From Monomorium pharaonis (lineage: Eukaryota > Arthropoda > Insecta > Hymenoptera > Formicidae): a stretch of DNA of 64,000 nucleotides. Positions 1-8,309 of the stretch are shown here, piece after piece. The DNA is taken from positions 10,664,510 through 10,728,509 of the forward strand of contig NC_050468.1 in assembly GCF_013373865.1 (NCBI RefSeq), in the 5' to 3' direction. The notes under the pieces are model-generated. The model made no database searches. It worked only from the letters and a program-made list of their open reading frames with translations, and was not told where the DNA came from. Both the position numbers and the translations under genes were made by a program. The number at the start of each line of letters is the position of its first letter. The stretch's first letter is position 1.

Positions 1-1392
1 ATCGAATATCGACAGATCTAATTATTTTAACGTAATTCTCATATAGTTCGGGACGCTTACAATATGTTTCTATAAAGTTCAGGTGATATAATTAATTAAA
101 ACATTTTTTAAACAATTATTTTGCCCAAAAAACTTGAATTTTTGAGGCTACACGACAAGTGCTAATCGAATATCGACAGATCTATGTATTTTAACGTAAT
201 TCTCATATAGTTTGGGACGCGTACAATATGTTTCTATAAAGTTCCGGTGATATAATTAATTAGAACATTTTTTAAACAATTATTATGCTTGAAAAACTTG
301 AATTTCTAAGTCTACACGACAAGTGCTAATCGAATATCGACAGATCTAATTATTTTAACGTAATTCTCATATAGTTCGGGACGCGTACAATATGTTTCTG
401 TAAAGTTTCGGTGATATAATTAATTAGAACATTTTTTAAACAATTTTTATGCTTGAAAAACTTGAATTTCTAAGGCTACACGACAAGTGCTAATCGAATA
501 TCGACAGATCTATGTATTTTAACGTAATTCTCATATAGTTCGGGACGCGTACATTATGTTTCTATAAAGTTCAGGTGATATAATTAATTAAAACATTTTT
601 TAAACAATTATTTTGCTTGAAAAACTTGAATTTCTAAGGCTACACGACAAGTGCTAATCGAATATCGACAGATTTATTTATTTGAACGTAATTCTCATAT
701 AGTTCGGGACGCGTACAATATGTTTCTGTAAAGTTCCGGTGATATAATTAATTAGAACATTTTTTAAACAATTATTTTGCTTGAAAAACTTGAATTTCTA
801 AGGCTACACGACAAGTGCTAATCGAATATCGACAGATCTAATTATTTTAACGTAATTCTCATATAGTTCAGGACGCGTACAATAATTTTCTAAAGAGTTT
901 TGGTAATATAATTAATTAAAACATCTTTTAAACAATTATTTTGCCCGAAAAACTTGAATTTTGAGGGCTAGACGTGAAATGCAAATCGAATATCAACAGT
1001 TCTATTTATTTTAACGCAGTTTTCATATAGTTCTGGACGCGTACAATAGTTTTTGGAAAGTTACGGTGTTATAATTAATAAAAACATTTTTTAAACAATT
1101 ATTTTGCCCGGAAAACTTGAATTTTTAAAGCTAGACCTGAAATGTTAATCAAATATCGACTGATCTATTTATTTTAACGTAATTCTCATATAGTTCCGGA
1201 CGCGTACAATAATTTGCTATAGAATTCAGGTGATATAATTAATTAAAACATTTTTTAAACAATTATATTTTCCGGAAAACTTGAATTTTGAGGGTTGACG
1301 GGAAATGCTAATCAAATATCCAGAATTCTATTTACTTTAACACAGTTTTCCTATAGTTCCGGACGCGTACAATAATTTTCTAAAGAGTTCGC
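1..1392. repeat. 164-bp satellite array, right-hand edge
   Basis: About 8.5 head-to-tail copies of a 164-bp unit are visible, each opening with ATCGAATATCGACAGATCTA or a close variant. Unit starts read at 1, 165, 329, 493, 657, 821, 985, 1148 and 1311. The first five units differ by only a few bases. From about 860 rightwards the copies accumulate substitutions and single-base indels (the last spacings are 163), and the array stops mid-unit near 1392. The left end is cut by the window, so the true array is longer. The unit is AT-rich with a fixed GGACGCGTAC core. No open reading frame is apparent. Confidence 0.95.
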
Positions 1393-1476
1393 CAGAAAGT
1401 GAAAGTTTTGAAAATTGATTGAAAATTAACAGGTAACATTACATATAATATATTATAATTTTTAATTTATTTAAAG

Positions 1477-1780
1477 GGGATTAAGTATGGTGATAAAGTA
1501 TGTAAGAGTGATATTAAGAAACATGAAAATATAATATAATCACTAATTTGTGTTTAGTGAGTGAGAGAGGGGCGGAGGGGGGAGAGTGGGAGAGCGTGAG
1601 AGATAAAGAAGAGGATTAAATAAGAAAGTAAAGTGTAAGAGTAATATTGAACAATATGAAAATAATATAATTAATATCATTAATATTATAATTAATAATT
1701 TAGAGAGTGGGAGAAAGAGCGTGAGATAGAGAAGAGCATTAAATATGATAAAGTGTGTGAGAGTAATATTACAGAAGAAA
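1477..1780. repeat. Degenerate ~130-bp tandem repeat, three copies
   Basis: A segment reading GGATTAA... followed by AAAGTATGTAAGAGT, then ATATTAAGAAACATGAAAAT recurs starting near 1477, 1611 and 1735 (spacings about 134 and 124). Between copies lie purine-rich GAGAGAGGGGCGGAGG-like stretches, also partly repeated (about 1560-1605 and 1700-1735). Copies are clearly related but diverged; the third is truncated. Confidence 0.6.
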
Positions 1781-1815
1781 AAAAAGTGCAATGTTTAATA
1801 TAAAAATGGTAAGTG

Positions 1816-1834
1816 GCGCGCGCGAAGCGCGCGC
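1816..1834. repeat. GC hairpin (8-bp arms, GAA loop)
   Basis: GCGCGCGC, GAA, GCGCGCGC form a perfect short stem-loop in otherwise AT-rich DNA. The arms are alternating purine-pyrimidine. No role is evident. Confidence 0.7.
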
Positions 1835-2727
1835 AATGTTGTGTTCTAGTATTATTAAAAACAACATCTTGAGTTATGTAAAGTTGAGAACAATAACGCG
1901 AAATTTTGCTAATGTAATTCTTTATGCGTACTGATGTTTCAATAGGTCTAATATGGTTTCTTTTCCAAAGTTTTTACATCAAAGTAGTTATTCAATAAGT
2001 TGATGGTAGTTTAACTAGAACTAAACCAATGTTAATCTATAGTTTACATTATAAGTATTATAAATTTTCAATACTGCAGTTTATATGTGGAAGATTTATA
2101 TATACATGTATATATACGTATATACATTTCCATATGTATTTTGCAATATTTTCCTTTTATTTTGATCAAATATGTAATTTGGTAATAAACTTGTTTTTTA
2201 TTTTTAAGTTAGAATCAATGTTTATTCTTGTGTAAGCTATATTACGGCTTTTGTTTTTCTTCGATCCGTTATGCAGTATCGCTATATTTTTATAAATAAT
2301 ATCTAATGTAATAAATAAATCACAACTTATTTAAACTGAGTCCATTTATTGAAGAACACATAATATAATCGTTAAGTTTTCAATTAAAAATGTATATATT
2401 AACAAAATTATATTGTATATGTGTAAGTAATGTGTAAACGGATGGCCATAACACCACTTTTTCTAAAGATAAAAATAATGTTATTTTTATTTTAAAGAAT
2501 ACAAAATAATGAGGCAGCTTTTTTTCATATTTCATCACATTCATACTTTATTTTGAAAATCGAATATTTTTTCTTGACTGCCGCTTATCTCGATATTGCT
2601 TATCGGCGATTTCGAAATTTAAGAACCACGAATATTTAGATCGAAAATTCAGCTTGCGAGAGATTTACGTGAAATTCGAGAAAACAGGTCGTTTCCTTTA
2701 TAATTATTTTTTCATTGGTTCTTATTT

Positions 2728-2770
2728 TCTTTTGGTTCTCATTGAACGTTGGTCAATGAGAACCAAAAGA
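2728..2770. repeat. Perfect 18-bp inverted repeat, 7-nt loop
   Basis: The arm TCTTTTGGTTCTCATTGA (2728-2745) is followed by loop ACGTTGG and the exact reverse complement (2753-2770). A perfect stem this long in single-copy DNA is unusual. It could be a foldback remnant or a short RNA hairpin. The loop and stem are smaller than a typical insect microRNA precursor. Confidence 0.85.
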
Positions 2771-3077
2771 TTTTTCTCCGAGACGGACTCTAGAGATTTG
2801 TGAATGAGATTCCTAGCTTCTCTCGCCATTCATACCAGCCTCGTTTTCAGGATGAGATCATCGATAACAGCCGGTGCATTTATACCGTGTTGTCTGTGTG
2901 TTTTTTTTTTCTGACGCATTTTTCCTCGTACTTTAGCCATTTTTCTTACAAAAAATGTAGGAACCGCAATTAAATAGTGTCACAGAACAAGATTAGCACC
3001 GAAACATGTGAAAAACACGTGTTTCAAATTACTTTGGAACATTATCTTATATCGTTATTTTCTTCAACCCTCTTATT

Positions 3078-3085
3078 TTCTCCTT

Positions 3086-3094
<9 letters not shown>
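3078..3094. repeat. Target-site duplication, 3' side of LINE
   Basis: TTCTCCTTAGTTAATAA is identical to 8293-8309. The last few bases merge with the (TAA)n tail, so the true duplication is 14-17 bp. Confidence 0.9.

Positions 3095-3116
<22 letters not shown>
3092..3116 (-). repeat. LINE 3' tail, (TAA)n on + strand
   Basis: About eight TAA units lie directly between the target-site duplication and the unique 3' UTR. LINEs of the I type commonly end in a TAA-type microsatellite rather than poly(A). Confidence 0.85.
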
Positions 3117-3120
<4 letters not shown>

Positions 3121-3198
3121 TCGGGGGGCAGTCCTCAAATGGGTCCCGCCTCTGACACTCAGACAGAGTCCATTGTATCTCCCCGTTGTCAGCCGCCC
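3117..3198 (-). other. LINE 3' UTR
   Basis: About 80 bp between the ORF2 stop codon and the microsatellite tail. It is GC-rich and has no ORF. Confidence 0.7.
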
Positions 3199-6100
3199 TT
3201 AGCGGGGCCCCGCTTCCTTCCAGAAGCGGAGAAGATCCTCCAAGGGCAGCTGTCCCACCTGATCCGGTTCCAGAATGCCTGAGCCCAGCAGGCGTGCTCT
3301 TGGTCCGACCAATACAGGGCAGTTCCCAAGAATATGGAGACTAGTCTCCTCTTCTTCGCCACACCACCTGCAGTCGGGCGTATCGCTACTGCCCAGCTTA
3401 TACAGGTGATAATTAAGGTCGCCATGGCCCGTGAGCAATTGCGTCGCCAGCCTGGCGTCCCTCCTATTTAGGGATCTCATGCTTCTGGCCAGGTCCTCAC
3501 CGGGACAGTCTCCCAGCAAGGCTCCGGCCTGTCTGCATTTGACCCCCGTAACTTTCCTCCAGTGCTCAAGGTGCTGGTCCCGGAGCCAGCTCCCGATCCT
3601 TCTCCTGCCCAGGCAGAAGGAGATCCCAACAGCCGGCTCCGGTCCCACCAACCTTGTTTCTGCTGCCTCCTTGGCAAGCAAGTCGGCTATTTCGTTGCCC
3701 TCGATCCCCGAATGCCCGGGGACCCATACTAGACCAACGTCATTATTCTTCGCCAGTTCGTCTAGTACAATTTTACAATCCCAGACCAACCGCGAGTTAA
3801 ATCTCGGACCTTCCAGCGCTTTGAGCGCTGCCTGACTGTCCGAGCAAATTCTGATGCGCCCTCCCACCCTACCGAGCTCCAGTAGGTTCTGGGCACATCT
3901 CATGATAGCTACCACTTCCGCCTGAAATACCGTTGCGTGTTCGCCAAGCGGAACGACCATTCTTGTTCTATCGCGCTGGCAGTAGAGCCCAGCTCCAGAG
4001 CCCGTGCTCGTTCTGGAGCCGTCCGTGAACCAGACGTCCCCATCCCGAGGAACCGGTCCCTTGGAGCCGTCCCACTCCCAGCGCTTGGGAAAGCTTATCT
4101 TGTACCTTCTTTCAAAGGTACGAATTACTGGCCTTCTATCTTGCCCCATCGCAAAAATGGGGCCCGATAGAATTCCTTCAGGGAATCTTGTGTGCAGGGC
4201 TCCCGCCCTCCACCTTGATTCGCACCTCAGGCGGTAGGCCGCCGCTGCCGCCGCCGCCACTACTACCCGATCGAGGGGCTCGATGCCCAGCAGCATGCCC
4301 ATCGCCGCCACCGGCGTGGTCCGCATAGCTCCCAAGGCCCCTCTCAAAACCAGAGCCCTGATATGCTCCAGCGCTGACGCGGCGGTTTTCTTCAGCACCC
4401 TCGGCCACCACACAACAGATGCGTATAGCAGCCTGGGTCTGAGTATCGCCGTGTAAATCCAGTGGACTATCCTCGGTTTCAGACCCCATGTCTGTCCGAA
4501 TGTCCTCCTGCATACCCATAAGTAAGAGCATACACTCTTACATCGGTTCTCAAGATGTTCCCTCCAAGCCAGCTTCCTATCTAGGATTACTCCCAGATAT
4601 TTAGCCGTCCCGGTTGGGACTAATCTCGTTCCTCCAAGGACTGGCCCTTCCACCGGACCTACCTTGTACTTGCGAGTGAATACCACAAGCCCGGTCTTCA
4701 GTGGGTTTACCGACAAACCGGTCCTGCCACACCACTCCTCGACTACCTCCAATGCTCCCTGCGTGAGCTCCAGAAGTGTTTCCAAGAAGGGGCCTCGTAC
4801 TAGGATAGCCAGGTCATCCGCATATCCCAATGTAAGAATCCCCCTCTCGTTCAGTGTTCCGAGCAGACTATCTGCCACCAGACACCACAAGAGTGGAGAA
4901 AGAACCCCTCCCTGAGGGCACCCTCTCTCCACCCAGCCACTGACACTCACCGTTCCCAGTGAGGCCGTTACCTGCCGCTTGAGCATGCCTTTGATCCACT
5001 CCACAATCTTCTCCGGCACACCTCTGCGAGCAGCCTCTTCACATACCACCTCATGCGGTGTGTTGTTAAAAGCACCTTCAATATCTAGGAAGGTGCCCAC
5101 CGCGTAACCCTTCTTCTCCAATTGCTCCTCGATGAACGATACAGCAGAGTGAAGCGCCGTTTCGGTGGAATACCCCGTACGATACGCATGCTGGTTCGCG
5201 TGCAGCGGATGCCGCAGCAGAACCACATCCCGTATGTAAATATCCACCAGCCTTTCCAACGTCTTTAGAAGAAAGGACGTCAGGCTGATTGGACGAAAAT
5301 CCTTGGCGGAGCTGTATCCCGTTCTTCCCGCCTTGGGGATGAACACAACTCTCGCCTGTCTCCAAGCTCTGGGCGTATAGCCCAGGGCCAAGCAAGCCCT
5401 CATTGTCCGCGTGAGCGGCCCCGTGATCTGTTCCAGCCCCTCCTGAAGAAGGGCCGGGAAGACCCGGTCCGGTCCAGCCGACTTGAAGGGCTTGAAACCT
5501 CCTACAGCCCTTTTGACCCTGTCGGGCCTCACAATTTTGGCTGCAAGAGACCAGTCATTCTCTCGTGCCCTGCATGGGTCCAAGGTTTCCTGCTGGATGT
5601 CTGCTCCCGGGTCTCTACAGAAGCCCGGAAAATTCGATTCCAGCAGGTGGGTCAGGCAACGTTCCCCGGAAACCATCGTCCCGTCATCGAGCCGGATGGC
5701 CTCCAAGGCCGCGTCCTGACTTCTAGCCAAGATCCTGCCTAGTCTGGCGGCTTCGGGTATCCCCTCCACCGACTCGCAGAATCTTCTCCAGCTCTCCTTC
5801 TTTGCCCTTACCACAGAGTCCCTGTAGACCTTCTGAGCCCTTCGGTGAAGGTCCCAGTCAGCCTGGCGGCCCGTGTTCCTGGCTCTATTCCAGGCCCGAC
5901 GTGCCGCACCCCTGAGATCCTGCAGCTTTGGGCTCCACCAGGAAACCTTTCTGTCATTCCTTACCGTCCTCTCCGGACAGTTGCTTTCAAAGCTGTTGAT
6001 GAGCGCCCTTTGCAGGTGCTCGACACACAGCTCGATCTCTTGTGAGGTCCCGTGTCTCTTGGGGAACTCCCTGAGACCGACAGCCAGGTCCTCACGGAAT

Positions 6101-6822
6101 GAATCCCAGTCCGTCTTCCTTGGGTCCCTTACAGTCCTCACCTTCGCCTTGGCCTTTGCCAGTCTGAAGGTGATCTGTCTGTGATCCGACAATGAGGGTT
6201 CATCGGAGACCCTCCAGCCGGTCACCTCCCATACCAACCGCCTAGAACAGACAGTTAGATCCAGCACCTCCCTTCTCACCGCAGTGACAAAGGTGGGCTC
6301 GTTACCTCTATTGAGAATTTCCAGGTCGGTAGACACCAGAAATTCCAATAGCTTCTCTCCTCTCCTGTTGGTGTCCGTGCTTCCCCACACCGTATGGTGC
6401 GCGTTCGCATCGCACCCCAAAATGAGGGAAAGCTGCTCCTTTTGGCAGTACTCCACCAGGCGAACCACCAGGTCCGATGGTAGTGGGTCGTCCTCCTCGT
6501 GTGGGAAGTAACCCGACGCCACCACCACCCTCCTTCTAGTCCTAGTCTCACTGATGGCCTCGATCACAACCGCCACCAGGTCTCTGGAACAGAAATTCGG
6601 CAGCAGTTGGGCCTCTAACCCCTTGACAGCCACACAGGCCCTGGGTCGTTCATCTTGCGGAGACTTGAATAGTCTTCCGCACCCCGCCAGACCCCTAATA
6701 CCCCCCCGGACTAGCCAGGGTTCTTGTATTAGTGATATGGCTGTGTGCACCCTAGCTTGGCGCCTGGCCAAAGCAGCCGAGGCTCCCTTGCTGTGGTGCA
6801 AGTTAATCTGGGTGAAGCCCAC
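3199..6822 (-). CDS. LINE ORF2: endonuclease, reverse transcriptase, RNase H
   Basis: The retrotransposition enzyme, about 1207 aa. Counted from the GTG at 6822, the endonuclease comes first: IQEPW with Glu34, CDANAHH with Asp138, SDH at 212-214. The reverse transcriptase carries FRPISL at 509-514, FLDIEGAF with Asp580 and YADD at 667-670. RNase H has FTDGS with Asp934, Glu969, SDSQ with Asp995, and GNEIAD with Asp1047. A CX2CX8HX4C knuckle sits at 1151-1168. Together these would nick target DNA, prime reverse transcription there and remove template RNA. No stop or frameshift interrupts it. No ATG precedes the endonuclease: the frame is open upstream from a TAA about 60 bp away, overlapping the end of ORF1 in the -1 phase, and the first internal ATG is near codon 383. 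6822 is therefore a nominal start; frameshift expression from ORF1 is likelier (see 6826-6858). Confidence 0.95.
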   Translation of the reverse strand: MGFTQINLHHSKGASAALARRQARVHTAISLIQEPWLVRGGIRGLAGCGRLFKSPQDERPRACVAVKGLEAQLLPNFCSRDLVAVVIEAISETRTRRRVVVASGYFPHEEDDPLPSDLVVRLVEYCQKEQLSLILGCDANAHHTVWGSTDTNRRGEKLLEFLVSTDLEILNRGNEPTFVTAVRREVLDLTVCSRRLVWEVTGWRVSDEPSLSDHRQITFRLAKAKAKVRTVRDPRKTDWDSFREDLAVGLREFPKRHGTSQEIELCVEHLQRALINSFESNCPERTVRNDRKVSWWSPKLQDLRGAARRAWNRARNTGRQADWDLHRRAQKVYRDSVVRAKKESWRRFCESVEGIPEAARLGRILARSQDAALEAIRLDDGTMVSGERCLTHLLESNFPGFCRDPGADIQQETLDPCRARENDWSLAAKIVRPDRVKRAVGGFKPFKSAGPDRVFPALLQEGLEQITGPLTRTMRACLALGYTPRAWRQARVVFIPKAGRTGYSSAKDFRPISLTSFLLKTLERLVDIYIRDVVLLRHPLHANQHAYRTGYSTETALHSAVSFIEEQLEKKGYAVGTFLDIEGAFNNTPHEVVCEEAARRGVPEKIVEWIKGMLKRQVTASLGTVSVSGWVERGCPQGGVLSPLLWCLVADSLLGTLNERGILTLGYADDLAILVRGPFLETLLELTQGALEVVEEWCGRTGLSVNPLKTGLVVFTRKYKVGPVEGPVLGGTRLVPTGTAKYLGVILDRKLAWREHLENRCKSVCSYLWVCRRTFGQTWGLKPRIVHWIYTAILRPRLLYASVVWWPRVLKKTAASALEHIRALVLRGALGAMRTTPVAAMGMLLGIEPLDRVVVAAAAAAAYRLRCESRWRAGALHTRFPEGILSGPIFAMGQDRRPVIRTFERRYKISFPKRWEWDGSKGPVPRDGDVWFTDGSRTSTGSGAGLYCQRDRTRMVVPLGEHATVFQAEVVAIMRCAQNLLELGRVGGRIRICSDSQAALKALEGPRFNSRLVWDCKIVLDELAKNNDVGLVWVPGHSGIEGNEIADLLAKEAAETRLVGPEPAVGISFCLGRRRIGSWLRDQHLEHWRKVTGVKCRQAGALLGDCPGEDLARSMRSLNRRDARLATQLLTGHGDLNYHLYKLGSSDTPDCRWCGEEEETSLHILGNCPVLVGPRARLLGSGILEPDQVGQLPLEDLLRFWKEAGPR

Positions 6823-6825
6823 CCC

Positions 6826-6858
6826 GGTCCCGTCTACTGTGAAGACGAGGCCTTTGGG
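6826..6858 (-). promoter_or_regulatory. Candidate -1 ribosomal frameshift site joining LINE ORF1 and ORF2
   Basis: On the - strand, ORF1 codons read GAC CCA AAG GCC just before its TAG stop (6834-6836). This places C CCA AAG (6858-6852) exactly in the X XXY YYZ phase of a -1 slippery heptamer. A -1 slip gives CCC AAA GGC and enters the ORF2 frame, which then runs without a stop to 3199. Three nucleotides later, CTCGTC (6849-6844) can pair with GACGGG (6834-6829) around a 9-nt loop that ends in the first two bases of the stop codon. Both are features of known -1 frameshift signals; their use here is inferred. Confidence 0.5.
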
Positions 6859-7928
6859 TCGGGCCCTCCCTTGCCCTTATCCTTCCCATCCTGGGATGCC
6901 CCGGTCACCTTGAAGGTAACCCGGTCCATCCCGAGATGAGGCCTGAAATCCAGTGCCTTCAGCTTGAGGACACTGGACTCGGGAATGCCGAGAACGAGGT
7001 TTCTGCCCTCGCAGGTAGCCCCCACGTTCTCCGCATGCACACGCCAGCCCGAAGTACTGATCCCCGGGTTCTGCCGCTCCAGCAGCCCCAGGACAGCGGC
7101 CGCGCCCACAGGTGGACCCGGGACCCATACCACTGCCCTGCACTGCCTTTGCAGCATCTCCAGTCCCACCACCCTGAGCCTGGCGCCCTCCCACGGTACG
7201 ATGCCGCTGATTCGACTTTCTAGCCAACTCAGCGACTCCGCATCCGCGCATCTGACGACCGCAGCCCCTGCCCGCAAAGAGGTGCTGTCGAATCTGGGCA
7301 GGGGACCCTCCTGGATCCCCTGGATCTCCTTAAAGACCGCACCCCTTAGTTGCGCCACCCGCTCAACGGTTAGCGCTTCCTCGGGGTACCCCTCCGCGAC
7401 AATCACCCTCGTTAGGGGGTCCGCGGCATCTGCGTAAGCCTGGGTCCCTTGGACCTTCGGCTTCTTTGTCGCCCCTTCCACCGAAGGCGGGGTCTCGGCG
7501 GGGCCCCTCCGTCGCTTACCGGCGGTGGTGCCCCCCCGAACCCCCCCAACCGGTGTCCGGGGGTCGGTCAAGGTTGAGGTCCCCGGAGCGGCCGGCAGAG
7601 GCCCCTCCCGGGTTTGCGCCCGGGCCTGAGCCTCCACCTTTCGCTCCCGAGCCCTCTTCCTTTTCGCGGCTCCGGAGAGTTTCCTCTTACCGAGGTCCCC
7701 CTCCTTTTCCGCCTTAGCATCCGTAGCTTCGGTGCCTCCCGTGCCCCTTGGGGCCCGTTCGGCTCCCGAAACCACTCCTCTCTCCGCGGTCTCGGTGCTT
7801 CCCGTGCCCATAGGGGTCCGTTCGGCTCCCGATCCCGCTTCTGCTACTCTTCCGGAGTCCTCTGTCGAAGCCTCCATCGGGGTGTCTTCCGTGAGTTTTG
7901 TTTTTAATGTTAAATTTAAGCTCTCCAT
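6834..7928 (-). CDS. LINE ORF1 protein (probable DUF4780-like RNA-binding region)
   Basis: A 364-aa protein, taking the first ATG (7926-7928, MESLNLTL). The open frame continues about 100 codons upstream without another ATG, so that part is treated as leader. The N-terminal half is low complexity: acidic and Gly/Thr/Ala-rich, then a basic stretch KRKLSGAAKRKRARERK that looks like a nuclear or RNA-binding signal. The C-terminal part, roughly residues 170-340, has the pattern I recall for DUF4780 in insect LINE ORF1 proteins: a basic/hydrophobic strand, VWVPGPP, then ERQNPGISTSGWRV, then LVLGIPESS. No classic CCHC knuckles are visible. It presumably coats element RNA. It ends in TAG at 6834-6836, 11 bp before the nominal ORF2 start and overlapping the open ORF2 frame by about 60 bp. 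Confidence 0.88.
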   Translation of the reverse strand: MESLNLTLKTKLTEDTPMEASTEDSGRVAEAGSGAERTPMGTGSTETAERGVVSGAERAPRGTGGTEATDAKAEKEGDLGKRKLSGAAKRKRARERKVEAQARAQTREGPLPAAPGTSTLTDPRTPVGGVRGGTTAGKRRRGPAETPPSVEGATKKPKVQGTQAYADAADPLTRVIVAEGYPEEALTVERVAQLRGAVFKEIQGIQEGPLPRFDSTSLRAGAAVVRCADAESLSWLESRISGIVPWEGARLRVVGLEMLQRQCRAVVWVPGPPVGAAAVLGLLERQNPGISTSGWRVHAENVGATCEGRNLVLGIPESSVLKLKALDFRPHLGMDRVTFKVTGASQDGKDKGKGGPDPKASSSQ

Positions 7929-8292
7929 TTTGTTCCCACGAGCAGCTAGGGAAATAAACGGTCCACCCACGCAGAGCCCCGCATGCGTGGGTAAGGCTAA
8001 ATACTCTGGGGTTTCGCCCGGTTCCCCAGAGGCATCGTTCAAGACACTGCTCCCCCAGTGCCACGCAGCCCTCGCCACGATGGCTTCCAGCTTGGCTTGG
8101 GGAGTTGGTCCGCGGTAACGGCTTTCCCCCCCCCTGGGCAGGGTTTTACGCCCGCCGGGGCAGGTTATAACCGCTACTACCCGGGCGGTCCACCCGGGCA
8201 CGCGGGGGTTTAGACCCGGGCCAGGGTTTCCCACCCGGGCGTCCTCCTATCCGCCGCCCGGAGACGCGCCCGATAGGCACTCAACCCACGGG
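7929..8292 (-). other. LINE 5' leader / internal promoter region
   Basis: GC-rich DNA between the 5' target-site duplication and ORF1 ATG, with runs such as CCCGGGTGG and CCCGGGCGG. LINEs of this type normally carry their promoter within the first bases. No convincing core motif was recognised. Confidence 0.6.
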
Positions 8293-8309
8293 TTCTCCTT
8301 AGTTAATAA
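8293..8309. repeat. Target-site duplication, 5' side of LINE
   Basis: TTCTCCTTAGTTAATAA is identical to 3078-3094. The 5' end of the element therefore falls at about 8292, with no sign of 5' truncation. Confidence 0.9.

Larger units (their letters stand above)
1393..3077. other. AT-rich intergenic DNA
   Basis: No supportable gene. It holds a degenerate three-copy repeat (1477-1780), a GC hairpin (1816-1834) and a perfect 18-bp inverted repeat (2728-2770), listed separately. The rest is AT-rich sequence with short stop-rich frames. Confidence 0.7.
3078..8309 (-). mobile_element. Complete RNase H-bearing LINE (LOA/I-like) with target-site duplications
   Basis: A full-length non-LTR retrotransposon on the - strand, occupying about 3095-8292 between two identical 17-bp direct repeats (3078-3094 and 8293-8309). 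Order on the - strand: 5' leader (about 8292-7929), ORF1 (7928-6834), ORF2 (open to 3199), a short 3' UTR, then a tail that reads (TAA)n on the + strand. The two-ORF layout with apurinic-type endonuclease, reverse transcriptase, RNase H and a C-terminal zinc knuckle fits the LOA/I group rather than R1 or Jockey, which usually lack RNase H. Its GC content contrasts sharply with the AT-rich flanks. Both ORFs are uninterrupted and catalytic residues are present, so this is probably a young and possibly active copy. Clade assignment is from memory of domain order, not a phylogeny. Confidence 0.93.
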
